Assembly (NCBI GenBank): GCA_037042185.1 | Contig: JAXQJY010000024.1 | Location: 992,001-1,056,000, forward strand | Reading direction: 5' to 3' | DNA: 64,000 nt | DNA from: Sordariomycetes sp. S80-01Y | Taxonomy: Eukaryota > Ascomycota > Sordariomycetes | In this document: positions 54,402-64,000 of the stretch, one piece after another | Position numbering within the stretch: the first letter of the stretch is position 1 | Layout: each line of letters opens with the position of its first letter | Made by a program: the position numbers and the translations under genes | The notes under the pieces: generated by a model | Database searches by the model: none | The model's input: the letters and a program-made list of their open reading frames with translations, nothing else | What the model was told of the DNA's origin: nothing

Positions 54402-55445
54402 CTATTGCCCCTTCTCAATCTCGTAGAGCTGAGGCACCAGCTCGCCCAGGCACTCCCCGAGCCCCCTCCACCTCAGCCCAAGGGTCTTTTCCGCGTCCGT
54501 AGCGTCAATCTTGAAGTGCGTCTGCGCCTCCCTCCTACCCGTCTCGCCAACGGGCACCCTTGACCTCAACTTCGGGAAGGCCTTCCTCGTCACGTCCGCG
54601 ATCTCCTGGTTGCAGTAGACTCCCGCGGCCAGCAGATACCTGCCCCCGGCGGCTTCCGGCTTCAGAAGGCTTTGAAGATGGGCGTCTGCGACGTCGCGGA
54701 CGTCCACCCAGACGGGCCCCTTGGTTGGGGGCACGGGCGATGACTCTCCGGCAGATACCACCGCCTGCACCAGCGCGTTGCTCGTATTCAACTCGGCTGT
54801 CGAGCTAGGCTTCGCCCCAGGTAGAAACGCCCCAAAGACCATGGCCGGACACAGGCTCACGAGGTCGAATTGCGGCCTCGCAGTCTTGACGAAGTCCCAA
54901 GCTGCCGTCTCGGCAGCAGTCTTGCTCGCGCGGTACGCCGTGGGCGCGTTGGGCGCCTTGACCCCGTCCTCGTAGGTCAGCGGGCTCCAGTCGCGTGCCG
55001 AGTAGGTCTTCTCAGGGGCTGGCCCCGCGTCGGCGTCGTAGATGCAGGCGAAGCTGTTGGTCTGCACCACCCTCCGGACCGACTTGATCTGGCTCGCCGC
55101 TTTCAGGAGGGCCGTGGTCCCCTTGACGGCCGGGATCATGAGGTCCTGCTCGAAGTTGGTCGTCGCGTAGCTGAAGGGGGCGGCGAGGTGGAGGATGGCG
55201 GCCGGGGCGAGGTCCTGCAGCTGTCCGAGGTAGGCGTCCGACGAGGTTATGTCGCCGACGATGGCCATTCGCAGGTGAGGATGCGAGCCGTGGGTCTTGA
55301 CGACGGCTGCGGCTTTTGCCTGGGTTCTGACGGTCCCGATAACGTGGTAGCCCTGGCTGAGGAGGACAGCAACGCAGTGTTGAGCGATGAAGCCGTTGGC
55401 GCCCGTCACGACCACGGTCTCAGGCGGCTGTATTGACGACGCCAT
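54402..55445 (-). CDS. Extended SDR, dihydroflavonol-reductase/Gre2-like
   Basis: Intronless. Starting at MASSIQPPETVV (55445) gives 347 residues; Met at 55457 and 55532 are possible longer starts. NAD(P)-binding motif TGANGFIAQH near the N-terminus, an early basic position (TVRTQAK) favouring NADPH, LHLAAPF, and catalytic YRASK (Tyr, Lys) with a conserved TNSFA serine. The C-terminal half has WVDVRDVADAHL, typical of dihydroflavonol 4-reductase-like and Gre2-like carbonyl reductases. These reduce aldehydes and ketones, including in secondary metabolism. The substrate is unknown. It is the first of four oxidoreductase, regulator and hydrolase genes toward the right end of the window. Confidence 0.92.
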   Translation of the reverse strand: MASSIQPPETVVVTGANGFIAQHCVAVLLSQGYHVIGTVRTQAKAAAVVKTHGSHPHLRMAIVGDITSSDAYLGQLQDLAPAAILHLAAPFSYATTNFEQDLMIPAVKGTTALLKAASQIKSVRRVVQTNSFACIYDADAGPAPEKTYSARDWSPLTYEDGVKAPNAPTAYRASKTAAETAAWDFVKTARPQFDLVSLCPAMVFGAFLPGAKPSSTAELNTSNALVQAVVSAGESSPVPPTKGPVWVDVRDVADAHLQSLLKPEAAGGRYLLAAGVYCNQEIADVTRKAFPKLRSRVPVGETGRREAQTHFKIDATDAEKTLGLRWRGLGECLGELVPQLYEIEKGQ

Positions 55446-57977
55446 TCTCGAAGGCATCTTGTAATCTGGAAGGAGCGTCGAATGTTTGACAAACGTCACA
55501 AACGACGTGAGATGGTGATGCTCGCGAGGCACCGAGAGCTACAGCGTCGTGTTCGACAACAGGTGCAGTCAGGAGGCGTTTCCGGGTCTGTTTGATATCT
55601 CTCGGAAAATAGGAGCACTCAAAGTCTGGAAAGGGAAAAGGGGGCCACAATGAGGAGTCGAAGACATCGGCTGTTGAAGAAGGCCGACTCCCATCCCCAC
55701 CGTCGCCCGTGGCCAGATTCTTATTCCCCCCATCCTCACCATGGCAATGGATGGAGGACGCCAGCCCACACCCGCTATCCGACGCCGTGGCTGATTAGCG
55801 GCTTGCCCGTCCGGGCCTTGAATCATTCCAGCTGCTTACACTCGCGGGGGGCTCGAGCCATGGCAGAGGAAGAGGAGGACGAGGACGTTGCGACGGCTGC
55901 TGCGAGATGCCCGCCGCGTTCCGCCAATGTGGGTTTATGGGTGCCGGGTGGGGGACTCGAGCCCTGTTCTCCGGCGCATAAGACGTCAGTTTGCAGGGCT
56001 TCTCGGCTGTGCCAATATATCGCGTCTCCTTGGTCCCAGTGAGTGCTTCGCTTAGTCCTCGTCCCTCCCGTCGTGGGCTCACGTGAGGACTATGCACGTT
56101 CTGTAACAACCCGTACCGGGATCCGTGTGTGTGTGTGTCTGTGCTGTGTGCTGTGTGTGCTGTGCGTCCCTCTTCGTGTAAACGGCTATTATGCGCTCAG
56201 TGGGCTGTCAGCCGTCGCATCGAGGGAGGAGCTCAAGCGCGCACCCGCGTCCCCATTGATCGGAGACTTCTCTCCCCCAAGTCTCCTTTTGTTCAATCGA
56301 GGCGCATTGTTCAGGCCCGGCGGACTCGCGATGCCGAATGCGCTGTCCTCGCCCGCCTGCGCGCATCGCTCTACCACCCCGCCCAATCCGCGGCACGACA
56401 TCGTAGGGCTCTGATTGTTCGCGTCGGAATCTATCTCGCATCGATCTGCGGAGGTGGCGGCCGGGCTGGAGGGTCTGCCAACCCCGTGAGCGGCCCCTCC
56501 CCTCCAGCTCGGCGTCGCTTGCACGGAGCCGGCGCCAGACGAAGCCATTCGCTGAGCTGACCGCCAACTACCTCAGCCCAGCCCATTGGATGTCAGCAGC
56601 CTGCCTGGGTGGGAAGCCGTTATGGAATGTCCCGCGAGAACATTCCGCGGGAGTGGGAGGGATGGAAATACACGTGTAAGTGGAGGAACAGACCGGGGGC
56701 AGCAAACCCCTCCCGGCCCAGCACCCAGGCTTTCGATGATGAGGTGCAGCATCTCGCATGCCGACGGCTGCTAACGCATTGGCCCGTATGCGAGTTGACA
56801 TAGGCCAGAAGACCCCTTGGGTCAGCGAAATGGTCGCAGTGGCCCGAGACCTCTCGGCGCTCTGCTGCTCTTGAGGACCACCTAAGGAACTCCCTCGAAA
56901 TCGATACTCTGGACCTTGATTGCGATCAACTTGACCGCTTGCAGTGCGGTGTTGTTGCAGCCTTCTCTGGGTTGCTTGTGCTCTCCAGCATCTGCCGGGC
57001 GGCTCCAATTTCGGCGGCTGGGCTGCACTACTCAATATGGTTCTCGATTCGCAAGTTCTCGTCTATTAATTACGAACATCAATAAGAAGCCCCATTCTCG
57101 ACAGAGCCACCACATCCGGCCCAGATATTCGCCGAAGCACACACCTGCATTTCGGTTGCCGTTCGAATACCTCGCCCTCACTCTCGTCGACCCCATGCAT
57201 CTCGATCTGATAACATCCGCTCCGCCCTCTAGTCTTGTATCGACTGAACTAACGATTAGAAAAGAATTGCTGCCAAGATGGATTCGACGCCGCCGGTGCT
57301 CACTCGCAACTGCGAAGGGCACACATCGTACCTTGACACAAGTGGAAGATTGATGGGAATGTCGTTTGCGAGTGTGATATATATACTGAGCGGCATGTCG
57401 GCCTCGTAGAAAAGTCCCGTTCGAGCTGGTTTGTCATCGATGGAGGGAGTGTTCAGTATCGTGACCAAGCTGTAGGACGGCAGTTGTTTTCGGCCATTGC
57501 CACTTATCCGATGTTGGCAGACGTCGCTTGTGAGCTGCAAAGACTGACTGAAATGAACGCAAAGCTTCCCCCATGCTAGATACCTCTTGTTATGGGGCAG
57601 ATCAGCTGCATCTGTGTCCTTTCCATGGGTCAGGAAGGTCTTCTCGTACATTCGCGGGCGTGGAGATTGGGTCATTGTGCGATGACGTCGATGAGATAGA
57701 TGCCGGCGTTGCTCAGCTTCTCCTCGCCATGACTTTTCGATTTACCGCGACGGAGAAGCATTCGTGTGGTCGTTGGAAGAAATTTGTTGACATGGCCATA
57801 GAAAGGCATCTAGCATGCCCAACCACCGGAGTCGAGGGCCAGCTAAGAGCTTTGGGTTTTAGCCAAACACCTTGCCCAAAGATTTGGCATAAACCACAGC
57901 CTTTAGGATCGCCCAGAATGGGCGAGCTCGTGTGGCAGGTTCCTGTCTGTGCAACGGAAGCACCTCGGGTGGCCCGC
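55446..57977. other. Intergenic, 2.5 kb
   Basis: Promoter of the SDR gene on the left. A GT-rich microsatellite lies at about 56125-56165. An inverted repeat GGAATGT / ACATTCC spans about 56624-56646. A tRNA-like segment near 55940-56020 does not fold into a full tRNA. Several open frames without motifs. No gene called. Confidence 0.45.
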
Positions 57978-59969
57978 TCAGAACACAACCAGTCCATGCA
58001 TCTCCTCATATCGAATCTTGGCCCAATTCACAACTGCACCGGTCCCCTCCGTTCGATCCCTCTCCCTCCACACACGCTCAACCAGGTCCCTCGCGTTGTA
58101 CACATAGCCAAACCCGCAGGTGCGTTCCATGACCATCAGGCGATCTTGGATGACGGCCCGCTGCTCTAGCCTGTAGCATGCGCCGCCGGCCATGACCAGT
58201 GGGAAGAGTAAGCATGGCTCTAGCGGGCTGCCGTAGCGGATCTTTTGCACCGAGTCCAATATGCCCTCGACGCCCTGGGGCACCTTGGGGTGTTCCGGCT
58301 CGTAACCATCAACGATCTGATGCAGCCGCAGCCTCAGAGCGTGCTCAAACGCCAAGGTTGCGTACAGCGCATCCTCGTCCGCGGGGGCCAGGCGGTTTAC
58401 GGCGCGATTGAGCCCGCCGTAGTCGTAGGACCATCGATCGATGCGCCCTTCAATTCGAGCCGCCTCGTTGAGAAATGCGGCGTCCGACGCTGCATCGTTG
58501 TGGCGGGTGCTGCGCTTGTCCGCTAGGCTGTTGATTTGGTCAACCAGATGGAAAAGCTCCTTTGGTATCCCGTACACGGCCGAGTCTTCAACATCAGCAG
58601 AAGGCGTCATGCCTTCAACCGCCGCAGCGTCCCTGGCCTCGTCTTCCATGAGCGGTGGTCGGCAGGTAGAGACGGTTGCTGCTGAGTCCAGGAACCTAGA
58701 CAGGCGTAGGAGGAACTTGTACTGCCCAGTGTAGAGATCCACGTTCTGTCTACGTAGCGTTGCTAGCAGCCTCTTTGCCCCCTTTAGATGGAATTTCCAG
58801 CCCTCGCTTTGCCCATCGAACAGCTCCGTCATGCACAGCAGCAGGCTGCTAACCAACGCAACGTCGGCACTAGTGTGGTTGACATGCGGCAGCAGACGTG
58901 CCAGAGAATGTGCGGCCTCGCTCTGGTGCAGAAGGCCTCGGTTGCCCATCGTGGGCTGCATCTTCCTCCAATGGTTCCCCGAGAGGGCCAGCAAGCAATG
59001 CAAGACTAGCTCGTTCGAGTGAGCCATTGGCAGGAGGTAGTTGATATACGGGTTCGCAGAGGTGTTCGATCGCCGGGAGAGTAACGGGGACACGATCGTG
59101 GAGTAGTGGTTGAGAAGTGCTCGGTCGTGGGGTGATTGGAGCTGCGGCAACAGTTGCGGGACGTATAGCGACAGCGACACCGGTTCGGAAGGGTTCGGAG
59201 AATTGAAGTGGCTCGTGGGCGACACCATCTCATACCACGGAGACGTGCTCGTCATGCTCGTGAGCTCCCACGGGGACGCGTTGTCGAATGAGTTAGCAAC
59301 AGATTGCGAGTTGTTGGCCTCCTCCACGCCGTCACCAGAGGTCATGGACTCCCTCTTTACGCTCATCAAACTGGTGGGCGAGCTCATGACCGGGCTATGC
59401 TGGCGGATGCTTATCTGGCCGTACGGTGCTCCTGTCGAGACCGGAACAAGTGTGGGAGGTACTGGCGTCGGCATGGTCGCAATCGGTGAGGCAGACGTCG
59501 CGTTCGTCGCGGCCGGCGTGACGGGAGTGTCAAAATGTTGCTGGTTGGGTTGCTCATGCTGGATCGATTGATATTGCTGCTGCTGCTGCTGCTGCTGCGC
59601 CTGCTGTTGCAGATGAGCCTGCTTCGCGCGCTGCTTCGCATGCTTGTCAACCTTCTCCTTGGCCCGTTCTGGCGGCCACTGGCACTCGAGGCACAACCTC
59701 CTGCAGTCACCACACTTGGGCTTGACCTCGTCGCACTTCTTCTTGCGCTGCTTGCACATGATGCATCCCGTCTGGACCCTCCGTATCCGCGCTTTCGGTG
59801 CATCGACGGTGTACGCTTCGTCCTGGGCGGCAGACGCTGGCGCCAGGCCGTCGCTGCGTGGTCGGCATGGCAGGCTGAGGCGCGTGCAGCGCGAGCAAGG
59901 CAGGTTGCCGTCACAGGCTTGCTTGATTTGGGCGCAGCGTTGGCACACAGGGCGTCGCTCGGTCGTCAT
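57978..59969 (-). CDS. Transcription factor with two tandem Zn2Cys6 clusters
   Basis: Intronless, 663 residues from Met 59969 (MTTERRPVCQRC). Two complete binuclear clusters occur one after the other: C9, C12, C19, C25, C28, C35 and C69, C72, C79, C86, C89, C96. The second has the usual basic loop (CIMCKQRKKKC), the first is less basic (CQRCAQIKQAC). A Lys-rich linker and a Gln tract (CAG/CTG-type repeat near 59573-59610) follow, then a Ser/Thr/Pro-rich region. From about residue 270 a fungal regulator domain of the Fungal_trans_2 type is visible (LLNHYSTIVSPLLSRRSNTS, LLALSGNHWRKM, LLPHVNHTSADVALVSSLLL). It is a nuclear DNA-binding regulator. Position beside an HSL-type hydrolase and near an FAD monooxygenase suggests local pathway control. 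Confidence 0.92.
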   Translation of the reverse strand: MTTERRPVCQRCAQIKQACDGNLPCSRCTRLSLPCRPRSDGLAPASAAQDEAYTVDAPKARIRRVQTGCIMCKQRKKKCDEVKPKCGDCRRLCLECQWPPERAKEKVDKHAKQRAKQAHLQQQAQQQQQQQQYQSIQHEQPNQQHFDTPVTPAATNATSASPIATMPTPVPPTLVPVSTGAPYGQISIRQHSPVMSSPTSLMSVKRESMTSGDGVEEANNSQSVANSFDNASPWELTSMTSTSPWYEMVSPTSHFNSPNPSEPVSLSLYVPQLLPQLQSPHDRALLNHYSTIVSPLLSRRSNTSANPYINYLLPMAHSNELVLHCLLALSGNHWRKMQPTMGNRGLLHQSEAAHSLARLLPHVNHTSADVALVSSLLLCMTELFDGQSEGWKFHLKGAKRLLATLRRQNVDLYTGQYKFLLRLSRFLDSAATVSTCRPPLMEDEARDAAAVEGMTPSADVEDSAVYGIPKELFHLVDQINSLADKRSTRHNDAASDAAFLNEAARIEGRIDRWSYDYGGLNRAVNRLAPADEDALYATLAFEHALRLRLHQIVDGYEPEHPKVPQGVEGILDSVQKIRYGSPLEPCLLFPLVMAGGACYRLEQRAVIQDRLMVMERTCGFGYVYNARDLVERVWRERDRTEGTGAVVNWAKIRYEEMHGLVVF

Positions 59970-61104
59970 GGCGGGATTTTGGATTAAAAGGAACAAGAAA
60001 ACTGGTGGAATATGGTGCACGCGGCGCACTTATCGGGGGGGTTCGATCCGGGGAGGAGAGGAGAGGAGACTTCGGGTCAAGTTTAGGGGTCGGATTTCGG
60101 TACTGCTCAGCAGCCGGTTGCGTCGGAGGCCATGATTAAGTGATCGGAACCAGGTGGAATTCGAACGGTTGAGGCTACTAGCATTTACCTACTGGCAGTC
60201 TGGACAAACAGGTGAAGACGGTGAGGAAATCGAGGGAGATGAAGAAGTTGGGGGAGAAACCGGGGTGAGTTGAGGAAGGGACGATGGACGGGAGCTTCCC
60301 ACGTCCCATTTGAGGGGCACGGCAGGTGCTGTGGGAACTTGGCTGTGTCGCAGCTGCCAAATGTTACATGAGCTGACAGTCGGGGAGCCGGATCCAGCGC
60401 CGGGGCTGCCTGACAAGCTTCTCTTCAGCGGCTGATCCCAGCAGAGAAGGTGCGATCCCGCTCGTGATTGGCGCGCCCGACAGCGTGGATAGGCGGATGC
60501 CCCCGAAGCTCCAGCGCCGGTGTCCACTAAGATAGGCCTCTGCCGTCATTTCACCACGGCCTCCCAGCGACCAACTCAACTCACCCGCCATCGCACGCCG
60601 CCGAACTCTTTTCCTCACTGCCTTGGAATGTCATTTTTTCTTGCCAAAGACTGCTTCCGCTGGTCTGGGTGAGCCCAGCGACAGCGGCATCAATTCGGCC
60701 AAAATGCGCATACCCGGAGGCGAAGATCACCAACTGACACCCTCCCCGTCGTCCCTCGCCTCCTCCTTGATGGCACCCCTGTCGGCACTGCGCACGCGGG
60801 TGCAGCAGTAGCTTCGCGGCATCTCAACAAATGCCTCCCTCCGAGACCGCACGCCGGCCAATCACCCCCCGAGTCGCGGTAGCATCTGTCCGAGGGACCT
60901 GAGGACAAACAGTTGACCGACACACCGAGCGTTGGAGTTGCTTCCGGACGAGAGGAATTCGCTTCTGTTGGTTCCTCATGTTGGTTTCCTCCACGGGCCG
61001 GTGGCAGCACAGCCGAGGTGCGACTGGCAGACGGCCAGATGCCCCGATGAAGCCATACCTGCATACGTGCCGAGTGACGCAAGGGTCTCCTGGGCTGGAG
61101 GGTC
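59970..61104. other. Intergenic upstream of transcription factor
   Basis: 1.1 kb holding the regulator's promoter and the 3' side of the hydrolase gene. No gene recognised. Confidence 0.5.
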
Positions 61105-62118
61105 TCACATGTCGTGGTGCGCCAGCCGGATCTCCCTCGCCGTCTTATCGATGAACTCGCTTGCCTGCCAGAGATCCTTATCCATATGCATGAAGGGGTG
61201 CGGCACGCCGGGGAATCTCCTCAGCGTGACCTCGTTGCCCGCCTCGGTCAACTTCCTCGCGTACGCCTCGCCTTCGTCCCGGAGAGGGTCGGCGCCCGCC
61301 GTGTACATGACCGTCTTGCACAAGCCGCTGAAGTCGGGCGCGGTGAGGAGGTTGGCGTACCAGCCGACCGAGGGGCCCATGGTCTCACGCTTGAGTTTGT
61401 CAAACCAGGCTAGACGGGCCCAGTTGAGAGTGGGAGCGTGCTCGTTTTCGCGCATGGAGGGCCAGGGAGACTCGGCCGCGGAGGCGTACTGGGAGAGGTC
61501 ATCAATGACGGGTGTCCCGACGGCGACGAGCTTGAGGGGAATGGAAGCGTCGCGGGCGAGGTGGGCGAGAGCGAGAGCTATGGCTCCTCCGGCCGAGACG
61601 CCGCCCAGGGAGATGCTGTCGGGCTTGATGTTGAACTTGGAGGCACCGTGCTGGTGAACGTATTTGAGGGCCTCGAAGCTGTCGGTAATGGCGATGGGAA
61701 AGGGGTGCTCGGGGACAAGACGGTAAGCCACGTCGACGACGACGACGTTGGCCTTGACGCAGAGGTGCTGGCAGATGTGAGCCTCAGTCTCGAGGTCCCC
61801 GAGCCCCCAGCCTCCGCCGTGGTAGTCGATGTGCACCGGCCACGGCCCGGGCGTTGCTGGTTCATACACACGGAGCGGTATGTCGGTGCCATCCTCAAGC
61901 GGGAACGTGGTGTCGTACGTCTTGCCAACCTCGGGTGCCGGACCCGTGCCGTAGCTGTAGAGACGCGAGTAGTTTTCCCTCAGCTTGCCCAGGTCGATGG
62001 GCTTCATGGGCGTGTTGGCCACGTGGTCGTTGTAGAGCTTCTCGAAGACGGGATCCAACTTGCCCGCCATGGAAGGGTGCAGCGGCTGCAAAGCCTCGTG
62101 TTTGCCGTCCGAGGCCAT
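61105..62118 (-). CDS. HSL-type alpha/beta hydrolase (esterase)
   Basis: Intronless, 337 residues, no signal peptide. Hormone-sensitive-lipase family motifs: oxyanion HGGGWGLGD at 100-108, then VVDVAYRLVPEHPFP, nucleophile GVSAGG (Ser 175), Asp in YTAGADPLRDEG and His in VPHPFMHM. Length matches cytosolic esterases of this family, which hydrolyse small acyl esters or lactones and are common in fungal secondary-metabolite and aromatic degradation clusters. It is divergent from the FAD monooxygenase, with about 750 bp between starts, so the two may share a control region. Confidence 0.93.
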   Translation of the reverse strand: MASDGKHEALQPLHPSMAGKLDPVFEKLYNDHVANTPMKPIDLGKLRENYSRLYSYGTGPAPEVGKTYDTTFPLEDGTDIPLRVYEPATPGPWPVHIDYHGGGWGLGDLETEAHICQHLCVKANVVVVDVAYRLVPEHPFPIAITDSFEALKYVHQHGASKFNIKPDSISLGGVSAGGAIALALAHLARDASIPLKLVAVGTPVIDDLSQYASAAESPWPSMRENEHAPTLNWARLAWFDKLKRETMGPSVGWYANLLTAPDFSGLCKTVMYTAGADPLRDEGEAYARKLTEAGNEVTLRRFPGVPHPFMHMDKDLWQASEFIDKTAREIRLAHHDM

Positions 62119-62865
62119 CGTGGGAGTTGTAATTTGCGGTTGGAGTAGATGTTGAGGTGAGGAGGAGGGGATCCCGCCAGCTACCTTGGCTACGGATGAG
62201 AGCTACATATAGGCCGACGCTAGTCGACGGGAATCTGGCTGTCAGATCTACGCCGTCGCAAATCTGGAGGCGGTAACTCTGAAACAAATTCCTGAGCCTC
62301 AATATTGCTTTGGGGCTCTGGGGTTCTGGGGCTCTGGACTGATTCCTCCCATCCACGCTGAGAGACAAAGCGCGCCAAGTGGCCGTCGGAACTGGCGGCG
62401 CTACAGAAGCTGTCGGATTGCAGAGTGGCCCTCCCATCCCCTCCCCTCCCCTCTTCGCTTAGCACTACCGACGGTGCGCGCGCGCTGCCCCTCAGTTCAG
62501 GCGTCGCTTCGCTGGAGCCGTGAGATGGTCCGCTCTCGGGCCAATAATGTATAATGTCGACATGATCTGACCTGCATCTGTCGATCACAGCCAACGTCGG
62601 GATGCTGCTCCCCAATAATACGAGCTGGCGCCAGCGCAGAGGCTGACGGCCACCAGTGGCACTGACACTGCACCTGCGCAGTAGGACTATGGAAGGCGAC
62701 GGCGCGGCGGGAGCTTGAACCTGAGGAGGGGCACCGCGAGGGGTTCGAGAGGATCTCCCGCATCACGTCCCCCTCAGTGATCCGCCCCCCAGGACCCTGC
62801 CAGTGCCATCCTCAGGCTGCCCAGACACCAAAAGCCACTCCCGTCGCGAGTCAGTTGACGAAACC
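62119..62865. promoter_or_regulatory. Divergent promoter region, esterase/monooxygenase
   Basis: 747 bp between divergent start codons. It contains a run of CCCTCCC-like repeats near 62430-62455. No defined regulator site assigned. Confidence 0.5.
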
Positions 62866-64000
62866 ATGGCCATCGCTCAATCACTGCCCCAGGGAACGCC
62901 TGAACAGCCCGTCATCATCATCGGCGCAGGCGTCGTCGGCCTGACGCTCGCGCATGGGCTGGCCAATGTGAGTGTCGTCCATCCCACCGGGTGCGGACCT
63001 TGCCCTTTGGGGTCCAACAAGCAGGAGAACAACAGCAAGGCTTGACTGCCTGCTCTTGAGGTCAATGGCTGCTTCTGGTGAATTGGGATGCGAGACAATG
63101 TGCTAACGATGCGCGCTCGCCCAGGCCGACATTCCCTTTGAAATCTACGAACGTGATGAGACGACTACGTCGAGAGACCAGGGCTGGGCGATTACGCTGC
63201 ACTGGGCGCTGGCGTTTCTGAGGCAGCTGCTGGACTCCACGGCCTTGGAGCGCGTGGATGCCACCCAGGTCGACCCCGAGATCGCCAAGAATGACACGGG
63301 CAACTTTCTCTTCCTGAACTTGGAAACCTTGGAGACCAAGTTCCGCATCCCGCCCAACGACCGGCGACGCGTCGGCAGATTGAGGTTCCGAGAGGCACTG
63401 CTCGAGGACCCGAGGGTGGGCGGCAAGGTGCACTGGGGGAAGAAGCTCAACAGCATCGATGTTCAACAAGATGGCAGCGTCAAGGCCACATTTGTCGATG
63501 GACACAGCACGGTGGGCAGCGTCATCGTTGGTGCTGAGGGCACCAACTCGCGCACGCGCCAGTATCTCTGCCCGGAGACGTACAAGAACCACCGCCTCGC
63601 TGTCAAGCTCCTCGGCGCGGGTGTCAACATGACGCCCGAGCAAGCTACACCTTTGCGCCAGATCGACCCATTGCTGTTCCAGGGCTGCCACCCCGCAACG
63701 AACAACTTCCTCTGGGTATCAACACTGGAGACCCCCGCCACGAACGGCAGCGAAGGAACGGGGAAGGAGTACTACAAAATGCAGCTTATCCTGTCCTGGC
63801 CGGTCGGGACGCCGGAGGACGAGCATGTTCCCGAGACAGATGCCGGGCTGGCGCAAGAAATGAAGCGACGAGCAGCCTCCTTCCACCCAACCCTCCGGCA
63901 AGCCGTTGACCTCGTCCCCGAGCACGACGGCGTCCGCGAGATCGTCATTCAAGACTGGCCCTGCCTGCCCTGGGACAACCGCTCCGGCGCCGTGACCCTT
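62866..64000 (+). CDS. FAD-dependent monooxygenase, 3' end outside window
   Basis: Exon 1 62866-62967 encodes MAIAQSLPQG then the Rossmann dinucleotide motif IIIGAGVVGLTLAHGLAN (GxGxxG at residues 20-25). A 157-nt intron (GTGAGT to CCCAG) in phase 0 leads to exon 2 at 63125, open to the window edge; 326 residues are visible. Exon 2 starts ADIPFEIYERDETTTSRDQG (the acidic ribose-binding strand end), with a later VIVGAEGTNSRTRQ that matches the second FAD/NAD(P)H motif (GxDGxxSxxR). This is the salicylate-hydroxylase/para-hydroxybenzoate-hydroxylase-like group of flavin monooxygenases common in fungal secondary metabolism. The third FAD motif (GDAAH) is expected beyond the window. The intron is longer than others here. 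Confidence 0.88.

Noticed and set aside
55935-56025. tRNA-like segment on the minus strand with a T-arm resembling GGGCTCGAGTCCC
   Set aside because: No matching anticodon stem or normal D arm could be drawn, so it does not fold as a functional tRNA.

Overview
The window comes from a filamentous ascomycete (Pezizomycotina), most likely a sordariomycete. Its genes are interrupted by short introns of about 45-75 nt with GTANGT-type donors and CTAAC/CTGAC branch sites, a tRNA-Phe gene carries its own intron, and there is a plant-biomass set (AA9 lytic polysaccharide monooxygenase, cutinase, secreted cupin), an ABCG transporter and Zn2Cys6 regulation. No complete transposon, CRISPR array or viral element was recognised. 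Exon borders were placed by hand from splice signals and frame continuity.

Layout. 1-12.5 kb: a NACHT STAND-type gene, an orphan ESCO-type zinc-finger protein, then conserved housekeeping genes: the V-ATPase assembly factor VMA12, divergently transcribed COQ1 (ubiquinone side chain) and allantoinase, whose long upstream region is packed with GATA-factor sites. 13.8-22 kb: a nine-exon gene encoding a B-box-like finger, a P-loop GTPase-like domain, a RING finger and a C-terminal patatin phospholipase, followed by a 5'-truncated, decayed tandem copy. 23.4-27.4 kb: a full-length ABCG-type transporter. 28-35 kb: four divergent members of one unrecognised family. 38-49 kb: a tRNA-Phe, a pair of W/P-rich hypothetical genes, an ankyrin protein, a DUF3140-HVA1 protein, a secreted germin-like cupin, a membrane-anchored alpha/beta hydrolase and a cutinase. 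51-64 kb: a VOC-fold protein, an AA9 enzyme, an extended SDR, a transcription factor with two Zn2Cys6 clusters, an HSL-type hydrolase and a partial FAD monooxygenase running off the end; the last four could form a small catabolic or secondary-metabolism group.

Most striking observation. Three of the four paralogues at 28-35 kb (genes A, B, C) carry an in-frame UAG at the same position, directly after a conserved H-x3-C. The fourth (gene D) has UGG (Trp) there. Coding conservation continues past the UAG in all three (a C-x-C motif, then a DLPML-like motif). This is the configuration known from sordariomycete genes whose premature UAG is turned into UGG by A-to-I mRNA editing in sexual tissue. 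I infer a tandem family of editing-dependent (or readthrough-dependent) proteins. Second in interest are the GTPase-RING-patatin fusion, which resembles immune-type effectors, and the GATA cluster in front of allantoinase.
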